From: an uncultured Oscillospiraceae bacterium
Lineage (GTDB): Bacteria; Bacillota; Clostridia; Oscillospirales; Oscillospiraceae
Direction: 5' to 3'
Length of the DNA: 52,949 nt
NCBI GenBank assembly: GCA_910585265.1
Contig: CAJUCA010000017.1
Location: 1-52,949, forward strand
Shown here: positions 1 through 7,274 of the stretch, piece by piece
How positions within the stretch are numbered: position 1 is the stretch's first letter
Layout of the letters: each line of letters starts with the position of its first letter
The notes under the pieces: generated by a model
Seen by the model: only the letters and a program-made list of their open reading frames with translations
Databases searched by the model: none
Told to the model about the DNA's origin: nothing
Program-made: the position numbers and the translations under genes

Positions 1-119
1 CGGAAAAGCGTGGTATCGTCCACAATGAAATCCTGCTCCCGGCAAATGCCCCACGGTCGTATGCAGACCGCAATACCCTATGATACTTTTGAACTTGCTT
101 GACTATAAAGCGGAAACGC

Positions 120-152
120 GCCCCGGCCTGGGGACAGGCCGGGGCCTTTTTG
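120..152 (+). terminator. Rho-independent terminator of the gene upstream of spoIIGA
   Basis: An 11-bp GC stem (GCCCCGGCCTG / CAGGCCGGGGC) with a GGGA loop is followed by CTTTTT. It isolates the spoIIG locus from upstream transcription. Confidence 0.85.
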
Positions 153-183
153 CGTCCCCGGTAATTTCCGTTCTTTCCACCCT

Positions 184-216
184 TTGACTTTTTTTGATGG
201 GGGGACGGACTATAAT
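184..216 (+). promoter_or_regulatory. Candidate spoIIG promoter with long spacer
   Basis: TTGACT (184-189) and TATAAT (211-216) are separated by 21 bp rather than 17. The Bacillus subtilis spoIIG promoter is known for near-consensus sigma-A boxes separated by about 22 bp, which makes it dependent on Spo0A. The same unusual geometry in front of spoIIGA supports an equivalent promoter. I do not see an unambiguous 0A box (TGTCGAA type). The predicted start near 223 leaves a leader of about 205 nt that contains the whole 239-398 element. Confidence 0.6.
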
Positions 217-238
217 GGTGGACAGACCCGTAGCCTGA

Positions 239-398
239 GAACCTGTATTCACAACCTCAAACGCCGCGTGGACGGATCTTTTTCCGCCATACCGCGTTGC
301 GTTTTCTTAAAATACACCAAGTATTCCCGCGAAAACGCGCCTTGTCTGGCGAAAAAATTCCTCGCCCACACGGCATATTCGGCTGTGAATACAGGTTC
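239..398 (+). mobile_element. MITE-like palindromic element, copy 1
   Basis: 160 bp bounded by GAACCTGTATTCACA and its inverted copy TGTGAATACAGGTTC, with the interior also largely self-complementary (TTTTTCCGCCA near 278 pairs with TGGCGAAAAAA near 350). The apex is an AATAC/GTATT mini-hairpin. The borders are TGA (left) and CAA (right), so this is the one copy without matching 3-bp target repeats. It lies in the predicted spoIIG leader, after the promoter and about 30 nt before the spoIIGA start. Confidence 0.85.
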
Positions 399-427
399 CA
401 ATTCTTCATCAAGAGGAGGCCCTCCCC

Positions 428-1264
428 GTGACGGTGGTATACATCGATCTGCTGTTCCTGCTGAACCTCACCGCCAACTACCTGCTTCTGCTGGCGGCGG
501 GACGGATGGCGGGGGCTGCGCTGGCCCGGTGGCGCATCGGGCTGGGGGCGGCGTTGGGCGCGCTGTACGCCGCGCTGATCTTCCTGCCGGGGCTGGGCTG
601 GCTGGCCCTGTGGCCCTGCAAGCTGGCCGCCGGCGTCGGGATGGCCCTGGCCGCCTACGGCGGGGAGCGGAGGCTTCTGCGGGTGACGGTGCTGTTCTTC
701 GGCGCGTCCGCCGCGCTGGCGGGGGCGGTGCTGGGGCTGGAGCTGCTGGGCAGCGTGTCCCTGACCCTGGAGCATGGGGTGTTCTACTCCAAGCTGGACC
801 TGCGGCTGCTGCTGGTGGTGTTCGCGGCGTGCTACTTTGTGCTGTCCCTGTTCTTCCGCCGGATCGGACAGCCGGGGGGCCGGACCCTGGCCCGCCTGGA
901 AATTGAGCTGGACGGCGGCGCGCGGACCCTCACCGCCCTGGTGGACACCGGACACAGCCTCACCGATCCGGGGAACAACCGCCCGGTGGTGGTGGCGGAC
1001 GCCTGGGCACTGGCGGGGCTGCTGCCGGAATGGGCGGACCCTGCCGACCCCATCGCTTCCGTGGAGCGGTGCCACGCCGCCGGGGGGCGGCAGGCCCGGC
1101 TCATCCCCTACCGGGCGGTGGGGGTGGAGTGCGGGATGCTGCTGGCCCTGCGCGCCCGGGGCGTCGCCGTGGACGGCAGGCCGCTGGGACGGCTGCTGGT
1201 AGCCCTCTCCCCCACCGCGCTGGACGACGGGGGCGGCTATCAGGCATTAATAGGAGGAATTTGA
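428..1264 (+). CDS. spoIIGA: Sigma-E processing peptidase SpoIIGA
   Basis: A membrane-embedded aspartic protease (278 aa) that removes the pro-sequence of sigma-E at the sporulation septum. The N-terminal half (about residues 5-145) is a series of hydrophobic segments. The C-terminal half is the protease domain, with the motif LVDTGHSLTDP at residues 171-181, so Asp173 is the likely catalytic residue. The start is GTG, chosen because GAGGAGG lies just upstream; no better ATG is in frame. The stop is 1 nt before the sigE start, so the two genes are a translationally coupled pair, as in Bacillus. Identification rests on motif, topology and synteny and is firm. Confidence 0.96.
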   Translation: MTVVYIDLLFLLNLTANYLLLLAAGRMAGAALARWRIGLGAALGALYAALIFLPGLGWLALWPCKLAAGVGMALAAYGGERRLLRVTVLFFGASAALAGAVLGLELLGSVSLTLEHGVFYSKLDLRLLLVVFAACYFVLSLFFRRIGQPGGRTLARLEIELDGGARTLTALVDTGHSLTDPGNNRPVVVADAWALAGLLPEWADPADPIASVERCHAAGGRQARLIPYRAVGVECGMLLALRARGVAVDGRPLGRLLVALSPTALDDGGGYQALIGGI

Positions 1265-1265
1265 T

Positions 1266-1988
1266 ATGCTCTCGCTCAATACATACGTCCGGCTGTGCCG
1301 CCTGCTGGATCGGCTGGGAATCCCGCTGTTCGGCTCCCTCCACTACATCGGCGGCAGCGACACCCTCCCCGCCCCCCTGGCCCGGGAGGAGGAGGCCCGC
1401 CTGCTGGCCGCCCTGGAGGGGGAGGACAGCAGGCCGGAGGCCCGCTCCCGGCTCATCGAGCACAACCTCCGGCTGGTGGTCTACATCGCCCGGCGGTTTG
1501 AGAACACCGGGGTGGGCATTGAGGATCTGATCTCCATCGGCACCATCGGGCTGATCAAGGCGGTGGAGACCTACAAGCCCGCCAAAAACATCAAGCTGGC
1601 CACCTACGCCTCCCGGTGCATTGAGAACGAGATCCTCATGCACCTGCGGAAGAACGCCAACCGCCGGGGGGAGGTGTCCCTGGACGAGCCGCTGAACACC
1701 GATTGGGACGGGAACGAGCTGCTGCTGTCCGATGTGCTGGGCACCGACGGGGACAGCATCGAGAAGCCCATCGAGGACGACGTGGACCGGGACCTGCTGT
1801 TTACCGCCGTCAGCAGGCTGTCCCCCAGGGAGCGCACCATCATCACCATGCGCTTCGGCCTGGACGGCCGGAAGGAGCGCACCCAGAAGGAGGTTGCCGA
1901 CCTGCTGGGCATCAGCCAGTCCTACATCTCCCGGCTGGAAAAGCGGATCATCGACCGGCTGAAGAAGGAGATCCTGCGGATGATGTAG
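1266..1988 (+). CDS. sigE: RNA polymerase sporulation sigma factor sigma-E (pro-form)
   Basis: A 240-aa sigma-70 family protein directing early mother-cell transcription. An N-terminal pro-region of about 25-30 residues (ending around LHYIGGSDTLP) precedes the sigma domains and is the substrate of the adjacent SpoIIGA. Region 2 contains NLRLVVYIARRFE and GIEDLISIGTIGLIKAV. Region 4 ends with a helix-turn-helix (QKEVADLLGISQSYISRLEKR). The ribosome site TAGGAGGA lies about 7 nt before the ATG. The alternative, sigK, is less likely because of the spoIIGA partner and the sigG gene downstream. Confidence 0.96.
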   Translation: MLSLNTYVRLCRLLDRLGIPLFGSLHYIGGSDTLPAPLAREEEARLLAALEGEDSRPEARSRLIEHNLRLVVYIARRFENTGVGIEDLISIGTIGLIKAVETYKPAKNIKLATYASRCIENEILMHLRKNANRRGEVSLDEPLNTDWDGNELLLSDVLGTDGDSIEKPIEDDVDRDLLFTAVSRLSPRERTIITMRFGLDGRKERTQKEVADLLGISQSYISRLEKRIIDRLKKEILRMM

Positions 1989-2138
1989 CAGGCTGGCTCC
2001 CGGCGTAAAACTGATCCAAAGCGAAACCCTTACACCAGGGTTTCAAGGTCTTTCTGCCGCCTTTTTCCCTCAAAAAGGAGCAGGGGGAAAATTCCATCGA
2101 AAGCAGTCTGACGATAAAAAATATCCCCCGCCCCGCCG

Positions 2139-2169
2139 CCGTATGAAAGCCCGTCCATCGGAAATACTC
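2139..2169 (+). promoter_or_regulatory. Candidate sigma-F type promoter of sigG
   Basis: CCGTA (2139-2143), 16 nt, then GGAAATACTC (2160-2169). This fits the B. subtilis sigma-F pattern GywTA-N16-GgnrAnAnTw at 3 of 5 positions in the -35 and all but the last position in the -10. sigG is a known sigma-F target in Bacillus and Clostridia. Call based on pattern and position only. Confidence 0.4.
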
Positions 2170-2204
2170 TCTTTGAAACATTTCCGAGCGAGCGAGGTGG
2201 CATT

Positions 2205-2975
2205 GTGCAGGGCAAGGTGGAAATCTGCGGCGTCAATACGGCCAAGCTGAAGGTGCTGAAAAGCGAGGAGAGCCTGGAGCTCCTCCGCCGGGCCAGGGCG
2301 GGGGATATGCAGGCCAGGGAGGAGCTGATCTCCGGCAACCTCCGGCTGGTGCTGTCGGTGATCCAGAAGTTTTCCGGCCGGGGGGAGAATGTGGACGACC
2401 TGTTCCAGGTGGGCTGCATCGGGCTGATCAAGGCCATTGACAACTTTAACATTGAGATGGACGTGCGCTTCTCCACCTACGGCGTGCCCATGATCGTGGG
2501 GGAGATCCGGCGTTACCTCCGGGACAACAGCGCGATCCGGGTGTCCCGGTCGGTGCGGGACAACGCGTATCGGATTCTCCAGGCCAAGGAGAAGTATATG
2601 GCGGAGCACCAGAAGGAGCCTACTGTGGACGAGATCGCCCGGATTCTGGAGCTGCGCCGGGAGGACGTGGTGATGGCCCTGGACGCGGTGGTGGACCCGG
2701 TTTCCCTGTTCGAGCCGGTATACTCCGACGGCGGGGACACGGTATGCGTCATGGATCAGGTGAAGGACAAGAAGAACACCGACGAGGCGTGGCTGGACCA
2801 CATCGCCCTGGAGGACGCCATCAACAAGCTGGACGAGCGGGAGCAGCGAATCCTGGCCCTCCGGTTTTTTCAGGGCAAGACCCAGATGGAGGTGTCCGCC
2901 GAGGTGGGCATATCCCAGGCCCAGGTGTCCCGGCTGGAAAAAAACGCCCTCAACCGCATCCGCAAGGAGCTTTGA
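2205..2975 (+). CDS. sigG: RNA polymerase sporulation sigma factor sigma-G
   Basis: 256-aa late forespore sigma factor. The N terminus KVEICGVNTAKLKVL matches the sigma-G signature that precedes region 2. It is followed by NLRLVLSVIQKFSGRGENVDDLFQ, FSTYGVPMIVGEIRRYLRD, a VDPVSLFEPVYSDGGD block typical of sigma-G, and the region 4 helix-turn-helix (MEVSAEVGISQAQVSRLEKN). The start is GTG at 2205 with a weak purine-rich ribosome site, which could limit translation. The 216-bp gap to sigE holds two imperfect hairpins (about 2022-2043 and 2059-2077) and the forespore-type promoter, so it is probably not simply co-transcribed with sigE. Confidence 0.96.
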   Translation: MQGKVEICGVNTAKLKVLKSEESLELLRRARAGDMQAREELISGNLRLVLSVIQKFSGRGENVDDLFQVGCIGLIKAIDNFNIEMDVRFSTYGVPMIVGEIRRYLRDNSAIRVSRSVRDNAYRILQAKEKYMAEHQKEPTVDEIARILELRREDVVMALDAVVDPVSLFEPVYSDGGDTVCVMDQVKDKKNTDEAWLDHIALEDAINKLDEREQRILALRFFQGKTQMEVSAEVGISQAQVSRLEKNALNRIRKEL

Positions 2976-2986
2976 GGGGCAAAAGA

Positions 2987-3018
2987 GACACCCCCCGGCT
3001 TTGCCGGGGGGTGTCCTT
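2987..3018 (+). terminator. Terminator-like hairpin after sigG
   Basis: A perfect 13-bp stem (GACACCCCCCGGC / GCCGGGGGGTGTC) with a TTT loop starts 12 nt after the sigG stop. The following U-tract is poor (CTTACG), so termination may be partial. Confidence 0.6.
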
Positions 3019-3035
3019 ACGTAAAGGGAATCTTA

Positions 3036-3195
3036 GAGCCTGTATTCACAGCCGAGGATGCCGTCGGCCCGAGGAGTTTTTCCGTCAGGCAAGGCGGATT
3101 TTCGCCGGAATACTTTGTGTATTGCAAGAAAATTCAACGCGGCATGGCGGAAAAAGACCCGGCCAGACGGCGTTTGAGGTTGTGAATACAGGTTC
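3036..3195 (-). mobile_element. MITE-like palindromic element, copy 2
   Basis: 160 bp, opposite in orientation to copy 1, from GAGCCTGTATTCACA to TGTGAATACAGGTTC, flanked by TTA (3033-3035) and TTA (3196-3198). The right TTA is the complement of the TAA stop of the BMP lipoprotein gene, so the insertion sits exactly at that stop codon. The apex is AATACTTTGTGTATT. It lies in the convergent gap between sigG and the lipoprotein gene. Confidence 0.9.
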
Positions 3196-4329
3196 TTACA
3201 CAATCCTCAGGGTCACGTTGGACCAGGCCTGCTCCAGGCCGGCCTCGTAGTCGGCGTCCACGGGGGTGGAGCCGCCCTTGATGCTCTCGAACAGCTTGTT
3301 GTAGTCCTCCACGGAGAACTTCTCCATGGACCAGGTGGCGGTGGGCAGGCCCACGGCGTCGTCCTTCGCGCCCAGCTTCAGCACGCCGCCGCCGATCTCG
3401 TCCCACTTGCCGTCATAGGACTTGCCGATGGCCTGCTGGGCCGCCGCGCCGATGCCCTTCATGGCGGAGGTGATCACGGTGTCGGAGTCGCCGGACTGAT
3501 CCACGTCCACGCCGATGACCGCGCCCTCGTTGGCGGCGGCGGCAGCGGCGGCGGTGATGGAGTTGAACATGGAGCCGCCGCAGGCGAACACCAGCTCGGT
3601 GCCCTCGTTATACCAGCCGGCGATCATGCTCTGGAGCTCGGAGGAGGCGGAGTAGCTGGCACCGTACTCCCAGCTGTAGAGCATATCCACCTGGACGCCC
3701 AGCTCCTTGGCGGCGTCGTTGGCACCCTGGACATAGCCGTAGCCGTAACGGCAGCAGGCGGGGTTGGAGCCGCCGCCGCCGCCGGAGAAGCCCAGCTTGA
3801 CGTAGCCTTCCTTGACCACGGCGTAGCCCGCCAGATAGCCGGCCTGCTCCTCCTGGAACTCCACGCTGGCCACGTTCTTCAGGGGGTTGCCGTCAGAACC
3901 CACCACGGGGTGGTTGTTGTCGATGAACACGAAGTGGGCGTCGGGGAACTCCTCGGCGGCCTTGGCCAGGGCGGCCTCCTGGAGGAAGCCGGCGCACACG
4001 ATGACCTTCGCGCCGCCCTCGGCGGCCTGCTTCATGGCGTTGTAGCGGTCGTCGTCGGTGGCGTTGTCGCCGTTGGCGGGCTGGTAGTACTTATAGGACA
4101 GGCTGTGCTCGCTGGCGTACAGCTTCACGCCGTCCCAGGTGCCCTGGTTGAAGGACTTGTCCTTCAGCTGGCCCACGTCGGTGACGAAGGCCACCTCATA
4201 CTTGCCGTCCTGGGAGGTCATGGTGTCGGGGATGTCGTCCGCGCCCTTCTTTCCGCCGTCCTTGCTGCCGCAGGCAGCAAGGCTGAAGGCCATGGCCATG
4301 GCCAGCAGCATCGCGAGAATCTTCTTCAT
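3196..4329 (-). CDS. BMP family ABC transporter substrate-binding lipoprotein
   Basis: 377-aa lipoprotein of the Med/PnrA/TmpC family, whose characterised members bind purine nucleosides for ABC import. A Lys-Lys signal peptide is followed by the lipobox LAAC (Cys20). Family motifs include FVTDVGQLKDKSFNQGTWDG near the N terminus, the FVFIDNNHP region, FSGGGGGSNPACCRYGYGYVQG and VIGVDVDQSGDSD. The start is the ATG giving MKKILAML, which has AAAGGAAT upstream; an in-frame ATG 24 nt earlier would push the signal peptide inward. No permease or ATPase genes are beside it, so its transporter must be elsewhere. deoC lies upstream on the same strand, which suggests a nucleoside-salvage role (inference). 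The stop codon abuts MITE copy 2. Confidence 0.93.
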   Translation of the reverse strand: MKKILAMLLAMAMAFSLAACGSKDGGKKGADDIPDTMTSQDGKYEVAFVTDVGQLKDKSFNQGTWDGVKLYASEHSLSYKYYQPANGDNATDDDRYNAMKQAAEGGAKVIVCAGFLQEAALAKAAEEFPDAHFVFIDNNHPVVGSDGNPLKNVASVEFQEEQAGYLAGYAVVKEGYVKLGFSGGGGGSNPACCRYGYGYVQGANDAAKELGVQVDMLYSWEYGASYSASSELQSMIAGWYNEGTELVFACGGSMFNSITAAAAAAANEGAVIGVDVDQSGDSDTVITSAMKGIGAAAQQAIGKSYDGKWDEIGGGVLKLGAKDDAVGLPTATWSMEKFSVEDYNKLFESIKGGSTPVDADYEAGLEQAWSNVTLRIV

Positions 4330-4464
4330 TGCGTACCATTCCTTTCTTCTCATTCAATTCCGGACGGCGCGTTACCGCCGCCCGCCTTCCTCGTCCGCAA
4401 AAAGGCGGGGACTTGTATTGCAGACCTTGCCTCGCAATCTTCGCTCCCGCCTTCGGACGTGCCC

Positions 4465-4493
4465 ATTATACAGCGTCCCGCCTGGAAATACAA
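4465..4493 (-). promoter_or_regulatory. Sigma-A type promoter of the BMP lipoprotein gene
   Basis: On the minus strand TTGTAT (4488-4493), a 17-bp spacer and TATAAT (4465-4470). The start near 4458 leaves a leader of about 130 nt with some self-complementary segments (CGTCCG near the 5' end, CGGACG later). I do not recognise a purine riboswitch in it. Confidence 0.55.
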
Positions 4494-4546
4494 GCCTTAT
4501 TTACAGCTTTCCCGGACTTTTCACAAAAACTGTCAAAACGCGCCCC

Positions 4547-5212
4547 TCAATAGCCCTGGGCCTGCTGGCCTTTCACCAATTTGACAATCCGGCTGGTGCC
4601 CAGGCGGTCCGCCCCCAGGGCCAGGAAGTCCGCCGCGTCCTGGAGGCTGGCGATCCCCCCGGCGGCCTTGATCTTCACATGGGGGGCTACGTTGGCCTTG
4701 AACAGGGCCACGTCCTCCCGGGTGGCCCCGGCGGTGGAGAAGCCGGTGGAGGTCTTGATGAAGTCCGCCCCGCTGTCGGACACGATCCGGCACAGCCGGA
4801 TCTTCTCCTCCCCGGTCAGCAGGCAAGTCTCGATGATCACCTTCAGCACCAGCCCGCCGCAGGCCGCCTTCACCGCCTTGATCTCGGAGAGCAGATCCTC
4901 CCAGCGGCCGTCCTTGGCCCAGCCGATGTTGATCACCATGTCGATCTCCTTCGCGCCGTTGGCGACGGCGTCCTTGGCCTCCAACACCTTGACGGCGGTG
5001 GTGGAGTAGCCGTTGGGGAAGCCGATGACCGTGCACACCGGGAGCCTGTCCCCCAGGTAATCCGCCGCCTGCTTCACATAGCTGGCGGGTATGCACACGC
5101 TGGCGCAGCCGTAGGCCGCCCCGTCGTCGCAGATCTGGCGGATCTCGTCCCAGGTGGCGGTCTGGGTCAGCAGGGTGTGGTCCACGGCGGCTAACAGGGT
5201 CTGGTTGTCCAT
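4547..5212 (-). CDS. deoC: Deoxyribose-phosphate aldolase
   Basis: 221-aa class I aldolase that cleaves 2-deoxyribose-5-phosphate to glyceraldehyde-3-phosphate and acetaldehyde in deoxynucleoside catabolism. The TIM-barrel sequence carries the Schiff-base lysine in FIKTSTGF (Lys153) and the proton-relay lysine in KIKAAGGI (Lys182), plus the DHTLL and VIGFPNGY motifs. The start is the ATG at 5212: GAGGTG is correctly spaced for it, whereas the in-frame GTG 9 nt upstream overlaps that site. It probably acts with the downstream nucleoside-type binding protein, but a separate promoter lies between them. Confidence 0.96.
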   Translation of the reverse strand: MDNQTLLAAVDHTLLTQTATWDEIRQICDDGAAYGCASVCIPASYVKQAADYLGDRLPVCTVIGFPNGYSTTAVKVLEAKDAVANGAKEIDMVINIGWAKDGRWEDLLSEIKAVKAACGGLVLKVIIETCLLTGEEKIRLCRIVSDSGADFIKTSTGFSTAGATREDVALFKANVAPHVKIKAAGGIASLQDAADFLALGADRLGTSRIVKLVKGQQAQGY

Positions 5213-5342
5213 TGGAATCACCTCATTCGGATAGATGATCCTATTTTACTATGGGCGGGCCGGAAAAGCAAGGAAATCCCCGGCTGGAGACGAAAAAAGC
5301 GGGGACGCAACGGCTGGTTGTCAAATTGTATCCCCTTTTTGG

Positions 5343-5371
5343 TTGCGGAAGCCGCCGCTTTTTGCTAAGAT
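5343..5371 (+). promoter_or_regulatory. Candidate promoter of the XRE/repeat-tail gene
   Basis: TTGCGG (5343-5348), 17 bp, TAAGAT (5366-5371) with an extended -10 TG (TGCTAAGAT). It is placed about 50 nt before the start codon. The -35 match is weak. Confidence 0.45.
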
Positions 5372-5419
5372 AAGGCTGTTCCAAGCGCGCCGGACAGTTT
5401 TTCTTTTGGAGGTTATCCT

Positions 5420-6235
5420 ATGGATTTCAAGGAACGTTTATTTGAGCTGCGCCGTCAGGCGGGGCTGTCCCAGGAGGAGCTTGCCCATCTTCTGGGCCTC
5501 ACCCGGCAGGCGGTGCAGAAGTGGGAGGCGGGCACGTCCCGCCCGGATATGGACAACCTGGCCGCCCTGGCGGACTATTTCCACGTGTCCCTGGACTACC
5601 TGACGGGCCGGGAGGGGGCCTGCCCCCCTCCCCCGCCGGAACAGGAATACGTCCCGCCCGCCCCCACCATCATCCACCACCACTACCACGAGGGCTGGCA
5701 CTACGAATATAAAAGTGAGCGCACCCTGTTCGGCCTGCCCCTGGTCCACATCAACCTCGGCCGCGGAAATCACTGGGCCAGGGGGATTGTCGCCATCGGC
5801 AACATCGCCACCGGGTTCGTGGCCCTGGGCGGCATTGCCGCGGGCCTGCTCTCCCTGGGAGCCGTGAGCTTCGGCCTGCTGCTGGCTCTCGGGGCGGTGG
5901 CCCTGGGCGGGGTGTCTGTGGGCGGCGTGGCCCTGGGCCTGCTGGCCTGGGGCGGGATCGCCCTGGGCTGGCTGGCGGTGGGGGGCTGCGCCGTGGGCGT
6001 GTACGCCGCCGGAGGCGTGGCGGCGGCCTCCCGGGTGGCGGTGGGCTACGTGGCCTCCGCGCCCCTGGCCATCGGGCAGCTTGCGGACGGAGTAACCGCC
6101 ATCCGCGTCCCCATGGAGGGGCTGTCGGACGCGGCGGTGATGGAGGCCCACGCCGCCATCACCGAGGCCTGCCAGGACGCCCCCTTCTTCGTCACCCGGT
6201 TCCTGAAATTCTTCGCGTGGGCGGAGCTGCACTGA
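5420..6235 (+). CDS. XRE-family regulator with glycine-rich pentapeptide-like repeat tail
   Basis: 271 aa. Residues 5-60 are a Cro/CI-type helix-turn-helix (LSQEELAHLLGLTRQAVQKW). A proline-rich linker (about 68-82) and a His-rich patch (IIHHHYHEGWHY) follow. The segment TLFGLPLVHINLGRG leads into about 95 residues (roughly 122-218) of five-residue repeats of the form G-x-[IVL]-[AS]-[LV], for example GFVAL-GGIAA-GLLSL. The repeat period of five resembles pentapeptide-repeat beta-helices, although a membrane-inserted bundle is also possible because the block is uncharged and hydrophobic. It is followed by a terminator and a second XRE gene. The HTH call is firm; the function of the tail is unknown. 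Confidence 0.88.
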   Translation: MDFKERLFELRRQAGLSQEELAHLLGLTRQAVQKWEAGTSRPDMDNLAALADYFHVSLDYLTGREGACPPPPPEQEYVPPAPTIIHHHYHEGWHYEYKSERTLFGLPLVHINLGRGNHWARGIVAIGNIATGFVALGGIAAGLLSLGAVSFGLLLALGAVALGGVSVGGVALGLLAWGGIALGWLAVGGCAVGVYAAGGVAAASRVAVGYVASAPLAIGQLADGVTAIRVPMEGLSDAAVMEAHAAITEACQDAPFFVTRFLKFFAWAELH

Positions 6236-6241
6236 CCCTCT

Positions 6242-6279
6242 CCGGCAGATCGGAACCCCGGTCTGCCGGGATTTTTTCG
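6242..6279 (+). terminator. Rho-independent terminator after the XRE/repeat-tail gene
   Basis: CCGGCAGA / TCTGCCGG stem followed by GATTTTTTC, starting 7 nt after the stop codon. Confidence 0.85.
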
Positions 6280-6293
6280 CTCCAGCTCAACCT

Positions 6294-6359
6294 ATAGTTG
6301 AATTTTGACAAAATTACCGCCATTGTGTTCAACTATTGTTTTTGCTATAATTCAACCAT
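6294..6359 (+). promoter_or_regulatory. Promoter of the XRE-exporter operon with three operator-like repeats
   Basis: TTGTGT (6323-6328), 17 bp, TATAAT (6346-6351). Three related 9-mers surround it: ATAGTTGAA (6294-6302, inverted), TTCAACTAT (6328-6336) and TTCAACCAT (6351-6359). Two of them overlap the promoter spacer and the -10/start region. Autorepression by the XRE protein encoded just downstream is the natural inference. Confidence 0.6.
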
Positions 6360-6380
6360 AAAGCGAAACGAGGTGCTGAT

Positions 6381-7274
6381 ATGGCAAACGTGTTGAGCGA
6401 GCGCATCGCGGAACTGCGCAAGGCCCGGGGCCTCACCCAGGAGCAGCTGGGCCAGCTGGCGGGGGTGTCCGCCCAGGCGGTGAGCAAGTGGGAGAAGGGC
6501 GGCGCGCCGGACGTGGAGCTGCTCCCCGCCCTGGCGGACCGCTTGGGCGTCACCATCGACGCCCTGTTCGGCCGGGAGGGGGGCGAGGCGGGGGACATCC
6601 ACCAGACCGCCGCCCGCTGGCTCCACACCATCCCCAAGGAACAGCGGTACGATCAGATCTGCCGCCTGTTCTGGATCTTTACTCAAAATATGGTGGACGA
6701 GGTGACCATGCCGGATATCGGCTATCTGGAACAGGCCGCCGCTTTGTGGGAGGATGAGACCAGCGGGATCAAGCAGTGGGCCATCAGCCGGGTCTGGCTG
6801 GACGGCGGCTATATGTTGAGCCTCCACGCGGAGGACCTCTCCTTCGCCACCGTCTGGCCCGAGCCGAAGGACGGCTATGACGCCCACTTTGCCGCCATGG
6901 ACGACTACCGCCGCCTGTTTTCCGTCCTGGCCCGCCCTGGATGCCTGGAGGTGCTGGAATACCTGTACAGCCGTCCGTACCGCCATTATATGGCGGACAC
7001 CGTTGCCAAGGCCCTGGCGCTCCCCATTGAGGAGGCCCAGGCGGTCATGGAGGTTCTGTGGGAGACGCGGCTCGTGGAACAGACGGAGCTGGAGCTGGTG
7101 GACGGCTTGAGCTACGCCTACTCCCGGCATGACGGGGACGTCACCCTGGTTCCGTTCCTCTATATGGCCCGCTGCATGATCCAGAAGGGAGCCTACCTGT
7201 TCAATGTGGGTGGCGCTGGAAAGCCCCTGCTCCGGGGAGGCGTGTGGAAAAGGACAGAGGAGGAGAGACAATGA
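6381..7274 (+). CDS. XRE-family transcriptional regulator coupled to an ABC exporter
   Basis: 297 aa. Residues 5-60 form a helix-turn-helix (LTQEQLGQLAGVSAQAVSKW). The remaining 230 residues are a helical domain I cannot assign. Its part around residues 190-240 (LEVLEYLYSRPYRHYMADTV, then an alternation of helices) looks like a winged-helix fold. The TGA stop overlaps the ATG of the downstream exporter gene (ATGA), so the regulator and exporter are translationally coupled. Control of drug or peptide export in response to a ligand sensed by the C-terminal domain is inferred, not seen. Confidence 0.88.
   Translation: MANVLSERIAELRKARGLTQEQLGQLAGVSAQAVSKWEKGGAPDVELLPALADRLGVTIDALFGREGGEAGDIHQTAARWLHTIPKEQRYDQICRLFWIFTQNMVDEVTMPDIGYLEQAAALWEDETSGIKQWAISRVWLDGGYMLSLHAEDLSFATVWPEPKDGYDAHFAAMDDYRRLFSVLARPGCLEVLEYLYSRPYRHYMADTVAKALALPIEEAQAVMEVLWETRLVEQTELELVDGLSYAYSRHDGDVTLVPFLYMARCMIQKGAYLFNVGGAGKPLLRGGVWKRTEEERQ

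Larger units (their letters stand above)
1..427. other. Gene-free stretch upstream of spoIIGA
   Basis: No convincing gene is seen. Frame 1 is open from the window edge to a TGA at 100-102, and frame 3 to a TGA at 81-83. Either could be the 3' end of an upstream + strand gene, because a strong terminator follows at 120-152, but the peptides are not recognisable. After the terminator come a candidate spoIIG promoter (184-216), a 160-bp palindromic element (239-398) and the spoIIGA ribosome binding site (GAGGAGG, about 412-418). Confidence 0.6.

Noticed and set aside
239..398. Reading the palindromic copies as ordinary terminators
   Set aside because: They lack U-tracts, occur also in divergent promoter regions, and have constant length with flanking target repeats.
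184..906. 240-codon + frame starting near 184 before spoIIGA
   Set aside because: It reads through the MITE and then out of frame through spoIIGA; the translation is Gly/Arg-rich shadow sequence.
1266..1988. sigK instead of sigE
   Set aside because: Direct coupling to spoIIGA and adjacency to sigG identify sigE.
4354..4464. Purine riboswitch in the BMP lipoprotein leader
   Set aside because: The leader lacks the conserved purine-aptamer core and loop-loop sequences; only ordinary short complementary segments are seen.
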